Shown: positions 16,814 through 26,069 of the stretch, piece after piece
How the letters are laid out: every line of letters starts with the position of its first letter
Position numbering within the stretch: position 1 is the stretch's first letter
Assembly: GCF_001661075.1 (NCBI RefSeq)
Contig: NZ_CP014870.1
Location: 1,488,001 to 1,552,000 of the forward strand
Origin: Pseudomonas silesiensis
GTDB taxonomy: Bacteria > Pseudomonadota > Gammaproteobacteria > Pseudomonadales > Pseudomonadaceae
Reading direction: 5' to 3'
DNA: 64,000 bases
Notes under the pieces: model-generated
Database searches by the model: none
What the model was told of the DNA's origin: nothing
What the model saw: the letters and a program-made list of their open reading frames with translations, nothing else
Translations under genes and position numbers: made by a program

Positions 16814-17041
16814 TCAGTCGAACAAGTGCTTGGGCACGTCGTGCTTGAGCATCAACTGGCATTGCTCGCTTTCCGGGTCGAAGACAATCAGCGCCTGACC
16901 CTTGGTCAAGGCCTGGCGAACACGCAGTACGCGGGTTTCGAGCGGCGTGTCATCACCGTTGTCGGTGCCGTCACGGGTGACGAAATCCTCGATCAGACGG
17001 GTCAGGGTGTCGACTTCAAGTTGGTCGTGGGGGATCAGCAT
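16814..17041 (-). CDS. YheU-family (UPF0270) protein
   Basis: A 75-residue acidic protein starting MLIPHDQLEVDTLTRLIEDF and containing RVRQALTKGQALIVFDPESE, which is diagnostic of YheU. A longer frame exists upstream but runs into a REP repeat, so the shorter start is used. Function is unknown. Its end converges on the CsrA-like gene with only 5 bases between them. Confidence 0.9.
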   Translation of the reverse strand: MLIPHDQLEVDTLTRLIEDFVTRDGTDNGDDTPLETRVLRVRQALTKGQALIVFDPESEQCQLMLKHDVPKHLFD

Positions 17042-17126
17042 GGGCACCTCGGCTAAACAATGGCGGGATGCTACGGCGAATGATTGATTTCGGCTAGCCT
17101 GCGGCTTATCTGTCGCCTGATCTACA

Positions 17127-17196
17127 GCTTTCGCGAGCAAGCCCGCTCCCACAGTTGACGGTGTACCCCTATGGGAGCGAGCTTGCTCGCGAAGGC
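17127..17196. repeat. REP doublet, inward-facing GGGAGC arms
   Basis: TTTCGCGAGCAAGCCCGCTC is followed by ATGGGAGCGAGCTTGCTCGC. The GGGAGC ends face each other, the opposite of the layout at 2608-2699. Confidence 0.75.
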
Positions 17197-17229
17197 GATG
17201 GTGCAAGCGCTATACATCTCAAAAGAGAC

Positions 17230-18420
17230 TCAGCTCTCCGACCGCTGCCCCACCAGGCTATCCACCGACGGCACCCGGGTATCGCTTTCCATCTGCGTGT
17301 CATGTTCGATCTGATGACTGAACCTGTCCAGCGATCCCTTCGCCGGCTGGGCATCGCTGGCGAATACCGGCGGGCTGAGGATGTAGGCACCCAGCAAACG
17401 ACTCAGCGCGGCGAGGCTGTCGATGTGGGTGCGTTCGTAGCCGTGGGTGGCGTCGCAACCGAAGGCGAGCAGGGCGGTGCGGATGTCGTGGCCGGCAGTT
17501 ACCGCCGAATGCGCATCGCTGAAGTAATACCGGAACAGGTCGCGGCGCACCGGCAATTCATTGTCACTGGCCAGTCGCAGCAGGTGGCGCGACAGGTGAT
17601 AGTCGTAAGGCCCGCCGGAGTCCTGCATCGCCACGCTCACCGCGTGTTCGCTGGAATGCTGGCCCGGCGCGACGGGAGCGATGTCGATGCCGACGAATTC
17701 GCTGACATCCCAGGGTAACGCTGCCGCCGCGCCACTGCCGGTTTCCTCAGTGATGGTGAACAGCGGATGACAGTCGATCATCAACTCTTCGCCGCTATCG
17801 ACGATGGCTTTCATTGCCGCCAGCAAGGCGGCAACACCGGCCTTGTCGTCCAGGTGACGGGCGCTGATGTGGCCGCTTTCAGTGAACTCCGGCAAGGGGT
17901 CGAAGGCGACGAAATCGCCGACACTGATCCCCAGGGAGTCGCAATCGGCACGGGTGGCGCAATAGGCGTCCAGACGCAACTCGATATGATCCCAGCTGAT
18001 CGGCATTTCATCCACGGCGGTATTGAAGGCATGCCCGGAAGCCATCAGCGGCAACACGCTGCCGCGGATCACCCCGTTATCGGTAAACAGGCTGACCCGG
18101 CTGCCCTCGGCAAACCGGCTGGACCAGCAGCCGACCGGGGCCAGGGTCAGGCGGCCGTTGTCCTTGATCGCGCGCACCGCCGCGCCGATGGTGTCCAGGT
18201 GCGCGGACACGGCCCGGTCCGGGCTGTTCTTCTTGCCTTTGAGCGTGGCACGGATGGTCCCGCGCCGGGTCATTTCAAAGGGAATGCCCAGTTCTTCAAG
18301 CCGTTCGGCGACGTAGCGCACGATGGTGTCGGTGAACCCGGTCGGGCTGGGAATGGCGAGCATTTCCAGCAGGACTTTTTGCAGGTAGTTGAGATCCGGT
18401 TCGGGAATTTTGCTGGTCAT
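17230..18420 (-). CDS. NAGGN-system M42-family peptidase
   Basis: A 396-residue co-catalytic metallopeptidase-like protein. Metal-ligand motifs are SAHLDTIGA, RHLDDKAG, ITEETGSG and GIDIAP; the DAHSAVTAG loop is near residue 310. It matches the M42-family member found with NAGGN (N-acetylglutaminylglutamine amide) biosynthesis genes, where it may turn over the dipeptide osmolyte. The start MTSKIPEPDLNYL is close to the family's usual N-terminus. It is the third gene of the operon, 164 bases after ngg, with a REPIN in that gap. Confidence 0.88.
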   Translation of the reverse strand: MTSKIPEPDLNYLQKVLLEMLAIPSPTGFTDTIVRYVAERLEELGIPFEMTRRGTIRATLKGKKNSPDRAVSAHLDTIGAAVRAIKDNGRLTLAPVGCWSSRFAEGSRVSLFTDNGVIRGSVLPLMASGHAFNTAVDEMPISWDHIELRLDAYCATRADCDSLGISVGDFVAFDPLPEFTESGHISARHLDDKAGVAALLAAMKAIVDSGEELMIDCHPLFTITEETGSGAAAALPWDVSEFVGIDIAPVAPGQHSSEHAVSVAMQDSGGPYDYHLSRHLLRLASDNELPVRRDLFRYYFSDAHSAVTAGHDIRTALLAFGCDATHGYERTHIDSLAALSRLLGAYILSPPVFASDAQPAKGSLDRFSHQIEHDTQMESDTRVPSVDSLVGQRSES

Positions 18421-18490
18421 GGAAACTCCTGATGAGTAACGAACATCGATGGTTTCGATGAGGGGAAAGAATCCTGGTTGCCTGAACCGA

Positions 18491-18564
18491 CGCCTTCGCG
18501 AGCAAGCCCGCTCCCACAGGGGAATGCGGTCAAAAGTGTGGGAGCGGGCTTGCTCGCGAAGGCG
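18491..18564. repeat. REPIN inside the NAGGN operon
   Basis: Perfect inverted arms start CGCCTTCGCGAGCAAGCCCG; the GGGAGC ends face inward. The repeat sits between ngg and the peptidase gene and could weaken or stabilise the message at that point. Confidence 0.85.
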
Positions 18565-18584
18565 CCAGTCCGGGCACTACATCT

Positions 18585-20333
18585 CTAAGAGCCCGCCGGC
18601 TGACTATGGGGAAACAACAAATCCACAAACCGCTCCGCCGTCGGCTGCGGTTCATGGTTGGCCAGGCCGGCGCGCTCGTTGGCTTCGATAAACACATACT
18701 CCGGCTGATCGGCCGCGGGCACCATCAGGTCGAGCCCGACCATCGGAATATCCAGCGCCCGCGCCGCACGCACCGCCGCATCGATCAAGGTCGGATGCAG
18801 GATCGCCGTGACATCCTCGAGAATGCCGCCGGTATGCAGATTCGCCGTGCGCCGCACGAACAGATGCTCGCCAGCCGGCAGCACGCTCTCGTAGTCGTAA
18901 CCTGCGGCCTGCAGGGTACGCTCGGTCTCATGATCCAGCGGGATTTTGCTTTCACCGCTGGTGGCGGCCTGACGCCGTCGACTCTGCGCTTCGATCAGCG
19001 CTCCGATGGCATGCTGACCGTCACCCACTACTTCGGCCGGTCGGCGGATCGCGGCGGCGACCACTTCGAAACCGATCACTACGATCCGCAGGTCGAGGCC
19101 TTCGTGGAAGCTTTCCAGCAGCACGCGGCTGTCGAACTGGCGGGCGGCCTCGATGGCTTGCTGGACCTCTTCGATGGTCCGCAAATCCACCGCGACCCCT
19201 TGACCCTGCTCGCCGTCCAGGGGTTTGACCACCACCCGTTCGTACTCATCGAGAAACGCCAGATTGTCGTCCGCGTTACCCGCCAGCTGTTGCGCCGGCA
19301 GGTTCAGGCCGGCCTTTTTCAGCGCCTTGTGGGTCAGGCTCTTGTCCTGGCACAGCGTCATGCTGATGGCACTGGTCAGGTCGCTCAAGGATTCGCGGCA
19401 CCGTACCCGCCGACTGCCATGGATCAAGGTGAACAGACCGGCCTCGGCATCATCGACCTGCACGTCGATGCCGCGCCTGTGCGCTTCCTCGACGATGATC
19501 CGCGCATACGGATTGAACTCGGCTTCCGGTCCCGGACCGAGGAACAGCGGCTGATTGATGCTGTTCTTGCGCTTGATGGCGAAGGTCGACAGGTTGCGAA
19601 AACCCAGCTTGGCGTAAAGACTTTTCGCCTGGCGGTTGTCGTGCAGCACCGACAGGTCCAGGTAGCTCAAGCCGCGGCTCATGAAGTGTTCGATCAAGTG
19701 CCGCACCAGCACTTCACCAACACCCGGTCGCGAACATTGCGGATCGACGGCCAGGCACCAGAGGCTGCTGCCGTTTTCCGGGTCGTTGAACGCCTTGTGA
19801 TGATCCAGACCCATGACGCTGCCGATGATCGCGCCGCTGTCCTCATCTTCGGCCAGCCAGAATACCGGGCCGCCTTGATGACGCGGGGTAAGCAGACTTG
19901 GGTCGATTGGCAGCATGCCGCGCAGTTGATACAGCTGATTGATCGCCGACCAGTCCGCATCGCTCTGGGCCCGGCGAATGCGAAACCCGCGAAACACCCG
20001 GGTGGACTGCCGATAATCGCTGAACCACAGACGCAAGGTGTCGGACGGGTCGAGAAACAGTTGTGCCGGCTCCAGCCCCAACACTTGCTGAGGCGCGGCA
20101 ACGTAGAGGGCGATGTCGCGTTCGCCAGGCTGCTCGTTGAGCAACTCCCGGGCGAGGCTCGCCGGGTCGGCAAAGGTGTGGCCGATCAATAACCGGCCCC
20201 AGCCGCAATGCACGGCGATCGGCGCCGCGCCCAATTCGCTGCCGTCTTCGGCCAGGCGCGCCTGCAAGCGTTCGTAGGAGGGCGCCTGACCGCGCAACAA
20301 GCGTTGGCTATAAGCCGTGGCATGGGGTTTCAT
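18585..20333 (-). CDS. ngg: N-acetylglutaminylglutamine synthetase
   Basis: A 582-residue fusion. Residues about 115-265 form a GNAT acetyltransferase domain (LAVDPQCSRPGVGEVLVRHL). Residues about 290-580 form an ATP-grasp ligase (VVVKPLDGEQGQGVAVDL, then GLDLMVPA and VFIEANERAGLANHEPQP). Together these make N-acetyl-Gln-Gln, the precursor of the osmolyte NAGGN. The stop of asnO lies 3 bases before this start, so the genes are translationally linked. The fused domain order is the normal one for the family. Confidence 0.93.
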   Translation of the reverse strand: MKPHATAYSQRLLRGQAPSYERLQARLAEDGSELGAAPIAVHCGWGRLLIGHTFADPASLARELLNEQPGERDIALYVAAPQQVLGLEPAQLFLDPSDTLRLWFSDYRQSTRVFRGFRIRRAQSDADWSAINQLYQLRGMLPIDPSLLTPRHQGGPVFWLAEDEDSGAIIGSVMGLDHHKAFNDPENGSSLWCLAVDPQCSRPGVGEVLVRHLIEHFMSRGLSYLDLSVLHDNRQAKSLYAKLGFRNLSTFAIKRKNSINQPLFLGPGPEAEFNPYARIIVEEAHRRGIDVQVDDAEAGLFTLIHGSRRVRCRESLSDLTSAISMTLCQDKSLTHKALKKAGLNLPAQQLAGNADDNLAFLDEYERVVVKPLDGEQGQGVAVDLRTIEEVQQAIEAARQFDSRVLLESFHEGLDLRIVVIGFEVVAAAIRRPAEVVGDGQHAIGALIEAQSRRRQAATSGESKIPLDHETERTLQAAGYDYESVLPAGEHLFVRRTANLHTGGILEDVTAILHPTLIDAAVRAARALDIPMVGLDLMVPAADQPEYVFIEANERAGLANHEPQPTAERFVDLLFPHSQPAGS

Positions 20334-20336
20334 CGA

Positions 20337-22109
20337 TCAGATTCCTTGTTCACTGAGCCACAGGTTCAGGGCCGCCAATTGCCACAGCTTGGAGCCGCGC
20401 AACGGGGTCAACTGGCCTTGCGGGTCGGTCAGCAGGCGATCGAGCATTTCTGGCTTGAACAGACCGCGATCCTGGCTGGGATCGAGCAGCAGTTCCCGCA
20501 CCCAGTTCAGCGTGTCGCCCTGTAAGTGCTTCAGGCCCGGGACCGGAAAATAACCCTTCTTGCGGTCGATCACTTCACTCGGAATCACCAGCCGCGCCGC
20601 TTCTTTCAAGACTTGCTTGCCGCCATCCGGCAGTTTGAATTTGCCCGGCACCCGGGCCGACAATTCCACCAGGCGGTAGTCGAGGAACGGCGTGCGCGCT
20701 TCCAGGCCCCAGGCCATGGTCATGTTGTCCACGCGTTTGACCGGGTCGTCCACCAGCATCACCGTGCTGTCCAGGCGCAAGGCCTTGTCCACCGCGGCAT
20801 CCGCGCCGGGCTGGGCGAAATGTTCTTTGACGAAGTCACCCGCTGCGTCATTGGCGGTCAGCCATTTCGGCTGCACGGTGGCGGCGTAATCGTCGTAGCT
20901 GCGGTCAAAAAATGCATCGCGATAGGCGGCATAAGGATCGGCGGCGCCGTCGACTTGCGGATACCAGTGGTATCCGGCAAACAACTCGTCCGCGCCCTGG
21001 CCGCTCTGCACCACCTTGCAGTGCTTGGCCACTTCCCCGGACAGCAGATAAAAGGCGATGCAGTCGTGGCTGACCATCGGCTCGCTCATGGCGCGGAACG
21101 CCGCAGGCAGTTGCTCGATGATCTCTTTTTCGTCGATGCGCAGTTGGTGGTGCTGCGTGTTGTAGTGCTTGGCGATCAGGTCCGAATACTGGAACTCGTC
21201 GCCGCGCTCGCCGCCGGCATCCTGGAAACCGATGGAAAAGGTCGACAGGTTTTCCACGCCGACTTCCCGCAACAGCCCGACCAGCATGCTCGAATCGACA
21301 CCGCCGGACAGCAGCACGCCCACATCGACCGCCGCCCGTTGCCGAATCGCCACCGCATCGCGGGTGCTCTCGAGCACACGGTCGCGCCAGTCTTCGAGGG
21401 TCAGGTCCATCTCGTCGGCGTGGGGGCCGTAGGGCAGGGTCCACCAGGTTTTCTGCTCGGTGGTACCGTCCGCATCGATGCGCATCCAGGTCGCCGGTGG
21501 CAGTTTTTCGATGCCCGCCAGCAAGGTGCGCGGCGCCGGGACCACGGCGTGGAAGTTCAGATAATGGTTGAGCGCCACCGGATCGAGGATCGGGTTGATG
21601 TCGCCGCCCTTGAGCAACGCCGGCAGGGACGAGGCAAAGCGCAGGCGCTGGCCGGTGCGCGACAGGTACAGCGGCTTCACGCCCAGACGGTCGCGGGCGA
21701 TGAACAGGCGTTTGGCGTCGCGTTCCCAGATGGCGAAGGCGAACATGCCATTGAGCTTGGGCAGCAGCGCTTCGCCCCAGGCGTGATAGCCCTTGAGCAG
21801 CACTTCGGTGTCACCGCCGGAATAGAAGGCGTAGCCCAGGCTTTCCAGTTCGGTACGCAGTTCCGGGAAATTGTAGATAGCGCCATTGAAGGCCAGGGAC
21901 AAGCCCAGTTGGTTGTCGACCATCGGCTGCGCCGAGCCGTCCGACAGGTCCATGATTTTCAGGCGACGATGGCCCAGGGCAATCGGCCCTTGGGCCTGGA
22001 AGCCCCATGCGTCAGGGCCGCGAGGGGCCAGGTGATGGGTGATTCGTTCAACGGCTGCAAGGTCCGCAGGTTGATGATCAAAGCGTAACTCGCCAGCTAA
22101 TCCGCACAT
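20337..22109 (-). CDS. asnO: N-acetylglutaminylglutamine amidotransferase (AsnB-like)
   Basis: A 590-residue class II glutamine amidotransferase. Cys2 is the nucleophile (MCGLAGEL), followed by RGPDAWGF and FNGAIYNF; the synthetase half has the PP-loop SGGVDSSML near residue 265. It amidates N-acetyl-Gln-Gln to give NAGGN under osmotic stress. The frame continues 17 codons upstream, but Cys must follow the start methionine, so 22109 is the start. First gene of the asnO-ngg-peptidase operon. Confidence 0.94.
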   Translation of the reverse strand: MCGLAGELRFDHQPADLAAVERITHHLAPRGPDAWGFQAQGPIALGHRRLKIMDLSDGSAQPMVDNQLGLSLAFNGAIYNFPELRTELESLGYAFYSGGDTEVLLKGYHAWGEALLPKLNGMFAFAIWERDAKRLFIARDRLGVKPLYLSRTGQRLRFASSLPALLKGGDINPILDPVALNHYLNFHAVVPAPRTLLAGIEKLPPATWMRIDADGTTEQKTWWTLPYGPHADEMDLTLEDWRDRVLESTRDAVAIRQRAAVDVGVLLSGGVDSSMLVGLLREVGVENLSTFSIGFQDAGGERGDEFQYSDLIAKHYNTQHHQLRIDEKEIIEQLPAAFRAMSEPMVSHDCIAFYLLSGEVAKHCKVVQSGQGADELFAGYHWYPQVDGAADPYAAYRDAFFDRSYDDYAATVQPKWLTANDAAGDFVKEHFAQPGADAAVDKALRLDSTVMLVDDPVKRVDNMTMAWGLEARTPFLDYRLVELSARVPGKFKLPDGGKQVLKEAARLVIPSEVIDRKKGYFPVPGLKHLQGDTLNWVRELLLDPSQDRGLFKPEMLDRLLTDPQGQLTPLRGSKLWQLAALNLWLSEQGI

Positions 22110-22233
22110 AAAGTCCTTACCGGTTTTTCCGTTGGGGAGGGTCAAGCGATACCGCACCAAAAACGGTGGGTACTCAGAAACTGACCCGGGTGAATCCCCG
22201 TAGTTTTAGACCGATAAGTTATAAGACAAGATT

Positions 22234-24216
22234 TCAGACTTTTCCGCGGATCAATTGGCGCAGGGCAAAGCGGTTGGGATGACAGGCCTCTGCGACTGAA
22301 CGGGGCAGGGGCAACGGTTCGTTTTCGATCCATGCCGCGAGCAATTCGCCCGACAGTGGCGCGGTGATCAAGCCGCGGGAACCGTGGCCGCTGTTGAGGT
22401 AAAAACCCTCGAGCCAGGGGCAGGGAACGTCCGGTACTTGCCGGGCGTCCTTGCTCAGTACGGCGTAGGCGTCGACGAACGCTGCTGGCTCGGCCAACGG
22501 GCCGACGATCGGCAGATAGTCCGGGCTGGTGCAACGGAACGCGGCGCGACCTTCTAGCTGCTGCGGGTCCAGTTCCCGAGCCTGCAGTCGAGTGGCCAGG
22601 TCGGGGGAGATCTCCTCGAGCAACGCCAGGTTGCCCAGGTGCTCGGCGAGCGTCGGGGTCAGGTCATCGCTCTTGAAGTCGAAGCTGGCACCGAGTGTGT
22701 GTTCACCCAGTCGAGCCGGCGCGACATAGCCGTCGGCGCAGACCACGGTGGTCAGGCTCTGGCTTTGCGCTGTTTGCGCCAGTCGGGTGATCTGGCCACG
22801 AATGCGTTTGAGGGGCAGCTCGGCACTTTGTGGAAAACGCTTGATCTCGGCGGCACCGGCCAGGATCACCACGGGGGCGCTGGCCAGCAACTCATCGCCG
22901 CCCCAGGCTTGCCACTGATCATCAACCTTGCGCAGTTCCAGTACATCGCGATGGGGCAGCCACTGGATGTTCGCCGAGGACGCCTGCCAATGGCACAGCG
23001 CTGGCGGATGAACCCAGCCACCTTCCGGGAAGAATAATCCGCCGTGCTCCAGGGCGATGCCGGCCCGTGCCTGGGCCAGCGGTTGATCGAGCAGATGCAC
23101 CAGGTCAGGCGCAAAGGCGGTGGCCAATTGCGCCTGACGCTCGGCTTCCTTGGCGTTGAACGCCAGTTGCAGGACGCCACAATCGTCCCAGTCGACGCCC
23201 CGCTGTAAATGTTCAAGCAAGCGTCGGGTGTAGCCAAAGCCGCTGACGATCAATTGCGACAACGCCGTGCCATGGGCCGAAAGCTTGAGATACAGCACAC
23301 CCTGAGGATTGCCCGACGCTTCCTGCGCCAGCGCATCGTGGCGTTCCAGCAGGCTGACTTGCCAACCCCGTGCAGCCAGGCTGGCGGCCGTCGCGCAACC
23401 AGCCAGGCCGGCGCCGATCACCAGCGCCCGACGCTCGCCAGTCAACGGTGCCGGGCGGGCGAACCAGGGTTTGGCCACCGCGGGTGCCTGGGTTTGTTCA
23501 GGCCAGCCGAGGAAGGTGCCGCGCAGGATCTCCCATTTGTGGCCGATGCCCGGGGTGCGCTTCATCTTGAAACCCGCGGCATTGAGCAACCGACGCACCC
23601 AACCGGTGCTGGTAAAGGTGCTGAGGGTCGAGCCAGGCGCGGCCAGGCGTGCCAGCTCCGCAAACAGTTCGGCGGTCCACATGTCGGGGTTTTTCGCCGG
23701 GGCGAAGCCGTCGAGAAACCAGGCGTCGACCTGTGCGTCCAGCTGCGGCAATTGCTCCAGGGCATCACCGATCAGCAAGGTCAGGACGACCCGGCCATTG
23801 TCCAGGATCAGCCGCTGGAGGCCTTGATGGATCGCCCTATACTGCGCCAGCAGTTGCTCGGCAAACGGTTTGAGCTCGGGCCACAAAGCCAGCGCCCGCT
23901 GCAGGTCCGGCAGGCTCAGCGGATACTTTTCGACACTCACGAAATGCAGCCGCGCACCCGCCACCGCGTGCTGTTCGAACAACTGCCAGGCGCAGAGAAA
24001 ATTCAATCCGGTGCCGAAACCGGTCTCACCGATCACCAGCCTCCCGCCCACAGGCAACGCGGCAAAGCGTTCACGCAGATTGTTTTGCTCGAGGAAGACG
24101 TAACGGGTTTCATCAAGGCCCGACTTATCCGAAAAATAGACATCGTCGAACACCCGCGAACGCGGGAGGCCTTGGTCGTCCCAGTCGAGCTGGGCGTGGG
24201 GCAATAGAGGTTTCAT
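22234..24216 (-). CDS. mnmC: Bifunctional tRNA U34 modification enzyme MnmC
   Basis: A 660-residue fusion. Residues 1-240 are the methyltransferase domain with LVIGETGFGTGLNFL and DAWFLDGFAPAKNPDMW. Residues about 265-650 are the FAD oxidoreductase with ALVIGAGLAGCATAASLAARG. The enzyme converts cmnm5s2U to nm5s2U and then mnm5s2U at the wobble base of several tRNAs. Domain order and length match E. coli MnmC. It lies 124 bases from asnO on the same strand but is functionally unrelated. Confidence 0.95.
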   Translation of the reverse strand: MKPLLPHAQLDWDDQGLPRSRVFDDVYFSDKSGLDETRYVFLEQNNLRERFAALPVGGRLVIGETGFGTGLNFLCAWQLFEQHAVAGARLHFVSVEKYPLSLPDLQRALALWPELKPFAEQLLAQYRAIHQGLQRLILDNGRVVLTLLIGDALEQLPQLDAQVDAWFLDGFAPAKNPDMWTAELFAELARLAAPGSTLSTFTSTGWVRRLLNAAGFKMKRTPGIGHKWEILRGTFLGWPEQTQAPAVAKPWFARPAPLTGERRALVIGAGLAGCATAASLAARGWQVSLLERHDALAQEASGNPQGVLYLKLSAHGTALSQLIVSGFGYTRRLLEHLQRGVDWDDCGVLQLAFNAKEAERQAQLATAFAPDLVHLLDQPLAQARAGIALEHGGLFFPEGGWVHPPALCHWQASSANIQWLPHRDVLELRKVDDQWQAWGGDELLASAPVVILAGAAEIKRFPQSAELPLKRIRGQITRLAQTAQSQSLTTVVCADGYVAPARLGEHTLGASFDFKSDDLTPTLAEHLGNLALLEEISPDLATRLQARELDPQQLEGRAAFRCTSPDYLPIVGPLAEPAAFVDAYAVLSKDARQVPDVPCPWLEGFYLNSGHGSRGLITAPLSGELLAAWIENEPLPLPRSVAEACHPNRFALRQLIRGKV

Positions 24217-24251
24217 GGCAGGCTCGGCAACGGCAAGGCGGCCATTCTAGC

Positions 24252-24367
24252 CTGTAGGAGCGAGCTTGCTCGCGATGGTCGCCAACGATAACGCGTATCT
24301 GCCGGATAACACGCGGTGTTCTGGAGTCCATCGTCGGAACGCCGCCCGGAGCAAGCTCGCTCCTACA
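24252..24367. repeat. REP doublet, composite type
   Basis: CTGTAGGAGCGAGCTTGCTC begins the left arm; the right arm runs through CGTCGGAACGCCGCCCGGAG into CTCCTACAA. The inner GATGG/CCATC pair is shared with the element at 6737-6854. Confidence 0.75.
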
Positions 24368-24453
24368 AAGTCATTACGAAACCATAGGGAATTTTCTCTG
24401 CGGACTCATGGCCCAATCCGCTAGTCTTGCTCAATCCGGGAAGGGAGCCGTCC

Positions 24454-25968
24454 ATGTTCGAATCTGCTGAAATCGGTCACGTCATCGACAAAGACACCTA
24501 CGACGCTGAAGTGCCAGCCCTGCGCCAGGCGTTGCTTGAGGCGCAGTTCGAACTTCAGCAGCAGAAACGCTTCCCGGTGATCGTCCTGATCAACGGCATC
24601 GAAGGCGCGGGCAAGGGCGAGACGGTCAAGTTGCTCAACGAATGGATGGACCCGCGCCTGATCGAGGTGCGCACCTTCGATCAACAGACCGACGAAGAGC
24701 TGGCGCGGCCTCCGGCCTGGCGTTATTGGCGGATGCTTCCGGCCCAGGGTCGCATGGGGATTTTCTTCGGCAACTGGTACAGCCAGATGCTGCAAGACCG
24801 GGTCCATGGCGTGTTCAAGGATCCGCGGCTCGATCAAGCCATCAACGCCGCCGAGCGTCTGGAGAAGATGCTGTGCGACGAAGGGGCGCTGATCTTCAAG
24901 TTCTGGTTCCACCTCTCCAGGAAACAAATGCGCGCGCGGCTCAAGGCCCTGGCTGACGATCCCTTGCACAGTTGGCGCATCAGCCCGCTGGACTGGCAGC
25001 AGTCGCAGACCTACGACAAATTCGTCAAATACGGCGAACGCATCCTGCGTCGCACCAGCCGCGACTACGCGCCATGGCATGTGATCGCCGGGATGGACCC
25101 GCGCTATCGCAGCCTGGCGGTGGGCATGATTCTGCTCGAGGGCCTGCAAGGCGCCCTGAAGCGCCCAACGATTCACCCGGATAAAGTCAGCGCCGCGCCA
25201 TTGGTCAGCAGTGTCGACCAGATGAACCTGCTCGACAGCCTGGACTTGAGCCTGAATCTGGACAAGGACGATTACGAAGAACAGCTGATCACCGAGCAGG
25301 CGCGGTTCTCCGGACTGATGCGTGATAAACGCATGCGCCGACACGCCCTGATCGCCGTGTTCGAAGGCAATGACGCGGCGGGCAAGGGCGGGGCCATTCG
25401 CCGGGTCGCCGCGGCGCTGGACCCACGCCAGTACAGCATCGTGCCGATCGCCGCGCCCACTGAAGAAGAGCGGGCGCATCCCTATATGTGGCGGTTCTGG
25501 CGCCATATTCCGGCGCGCGGCAAGTTCACCGTGTTCGACCGCTCCTGGTATGGCCGGGTGCTGGTGGAGCGCATCGAAGGTTTTTGCAGCGCGGCGGACT
25601 GGTTGCGTGCCTATGGTGAAATCAACGACTTCGAAGAGCAGATCGCCGATGCCGGGGTGATCGTGGTCAAGTTCTGGCTGTCCATCGACAAACAGACGCA
25701 AATGGAGCGATTCGAGGCGCGTGAACAGACGCCTTTCAAGCGTTTCAAGATCACCGAAGATGACTGGCGCAACCGGGACAAGTGGGACGACTATCGGGCT
25801 GCGGTCGGCGACATGGTCGATCGCACCAGCACCGAAATCTCGCCCTGGACCCTGGTGGAGGCCAATGACAAGCGCTGGGCCCGGGTCAAGGTGTTGCGCA
25901 CGATCAATGAGGCGCTGGAAGAAGCGTTCAGGAAATCCGACAAGAAGGCGAAAAAGGACAAGGGGTGA
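24454..25968 (+). CDS. pap: Polyphosphate:AMP phosphotransferase (two PPK2 domains)
   Basis: A 504-residue protein built from two PPK2 kinase units. The first Walker A is NGIEGAGKGE near residue 49, the second EGNDAAGKGGA near residue 305. Each unit has the lid-type sequences RPPAWRYWRMLPA or HPYMWRFWRHIPA. The tandem layout is that of PAP, which phosphorylates AMP to ADP with polyphosphate. The start MFESAEIGH follows GGGAAGGGAG. The second unit is expected to be catalytic in the family. Confidence 0.92.
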   Translation: MFESAEIGHVIDKDTYDAEVPALRQALLEAQFELQQQKRFPVIVLINGIEGAGKGETVKLLNEWMDPRLIEVRTFDQQTDEELARPPAWRYWRMLPAQGRMGIFFGNWYSQMLQDRVHGVFKDPRLDQAINAAERLEKMLCDEGALIFKFWFHLSRKQMRARLKALADDPLHSWRISPLDWQQSQTYDKFVKYGERILRRTSRDYAPWHVIAGMDPRYRSLAVGMILLEGLQGALKRPTIHPDKVSAAPLVSSVDQMNLLDSLDLSLNLDKDDYEEQLITEQARFSGLMRDKRMRRHALIAVFEGNDAAGKGGAIRRVAAALDPRQYSIVPIAAPTEEERAHPYMWRFWRHIPARGKFTVFDRSWYGRVLVERIEGFCSAADWLRAYGEINDFEEQIADAGVIVVKFWLSIDKQTQMERFEAREQTPFKRFKITEDDWRNRDKWDDYRAAVGDMVDRTSTEISPWTLVEANDKRWARVKVLRTINEALEEAFRKSDKKAKKDKG

Positions 25969-26069
25969 GTCAATGGTTGCGCATACGCAAGGTGAATGAT
26001 TGTCGCGGTTGGTCATTTGATGGACTTATGCTCGGTCCACTCCAACCGACAACAACAATGAGGTATGCC

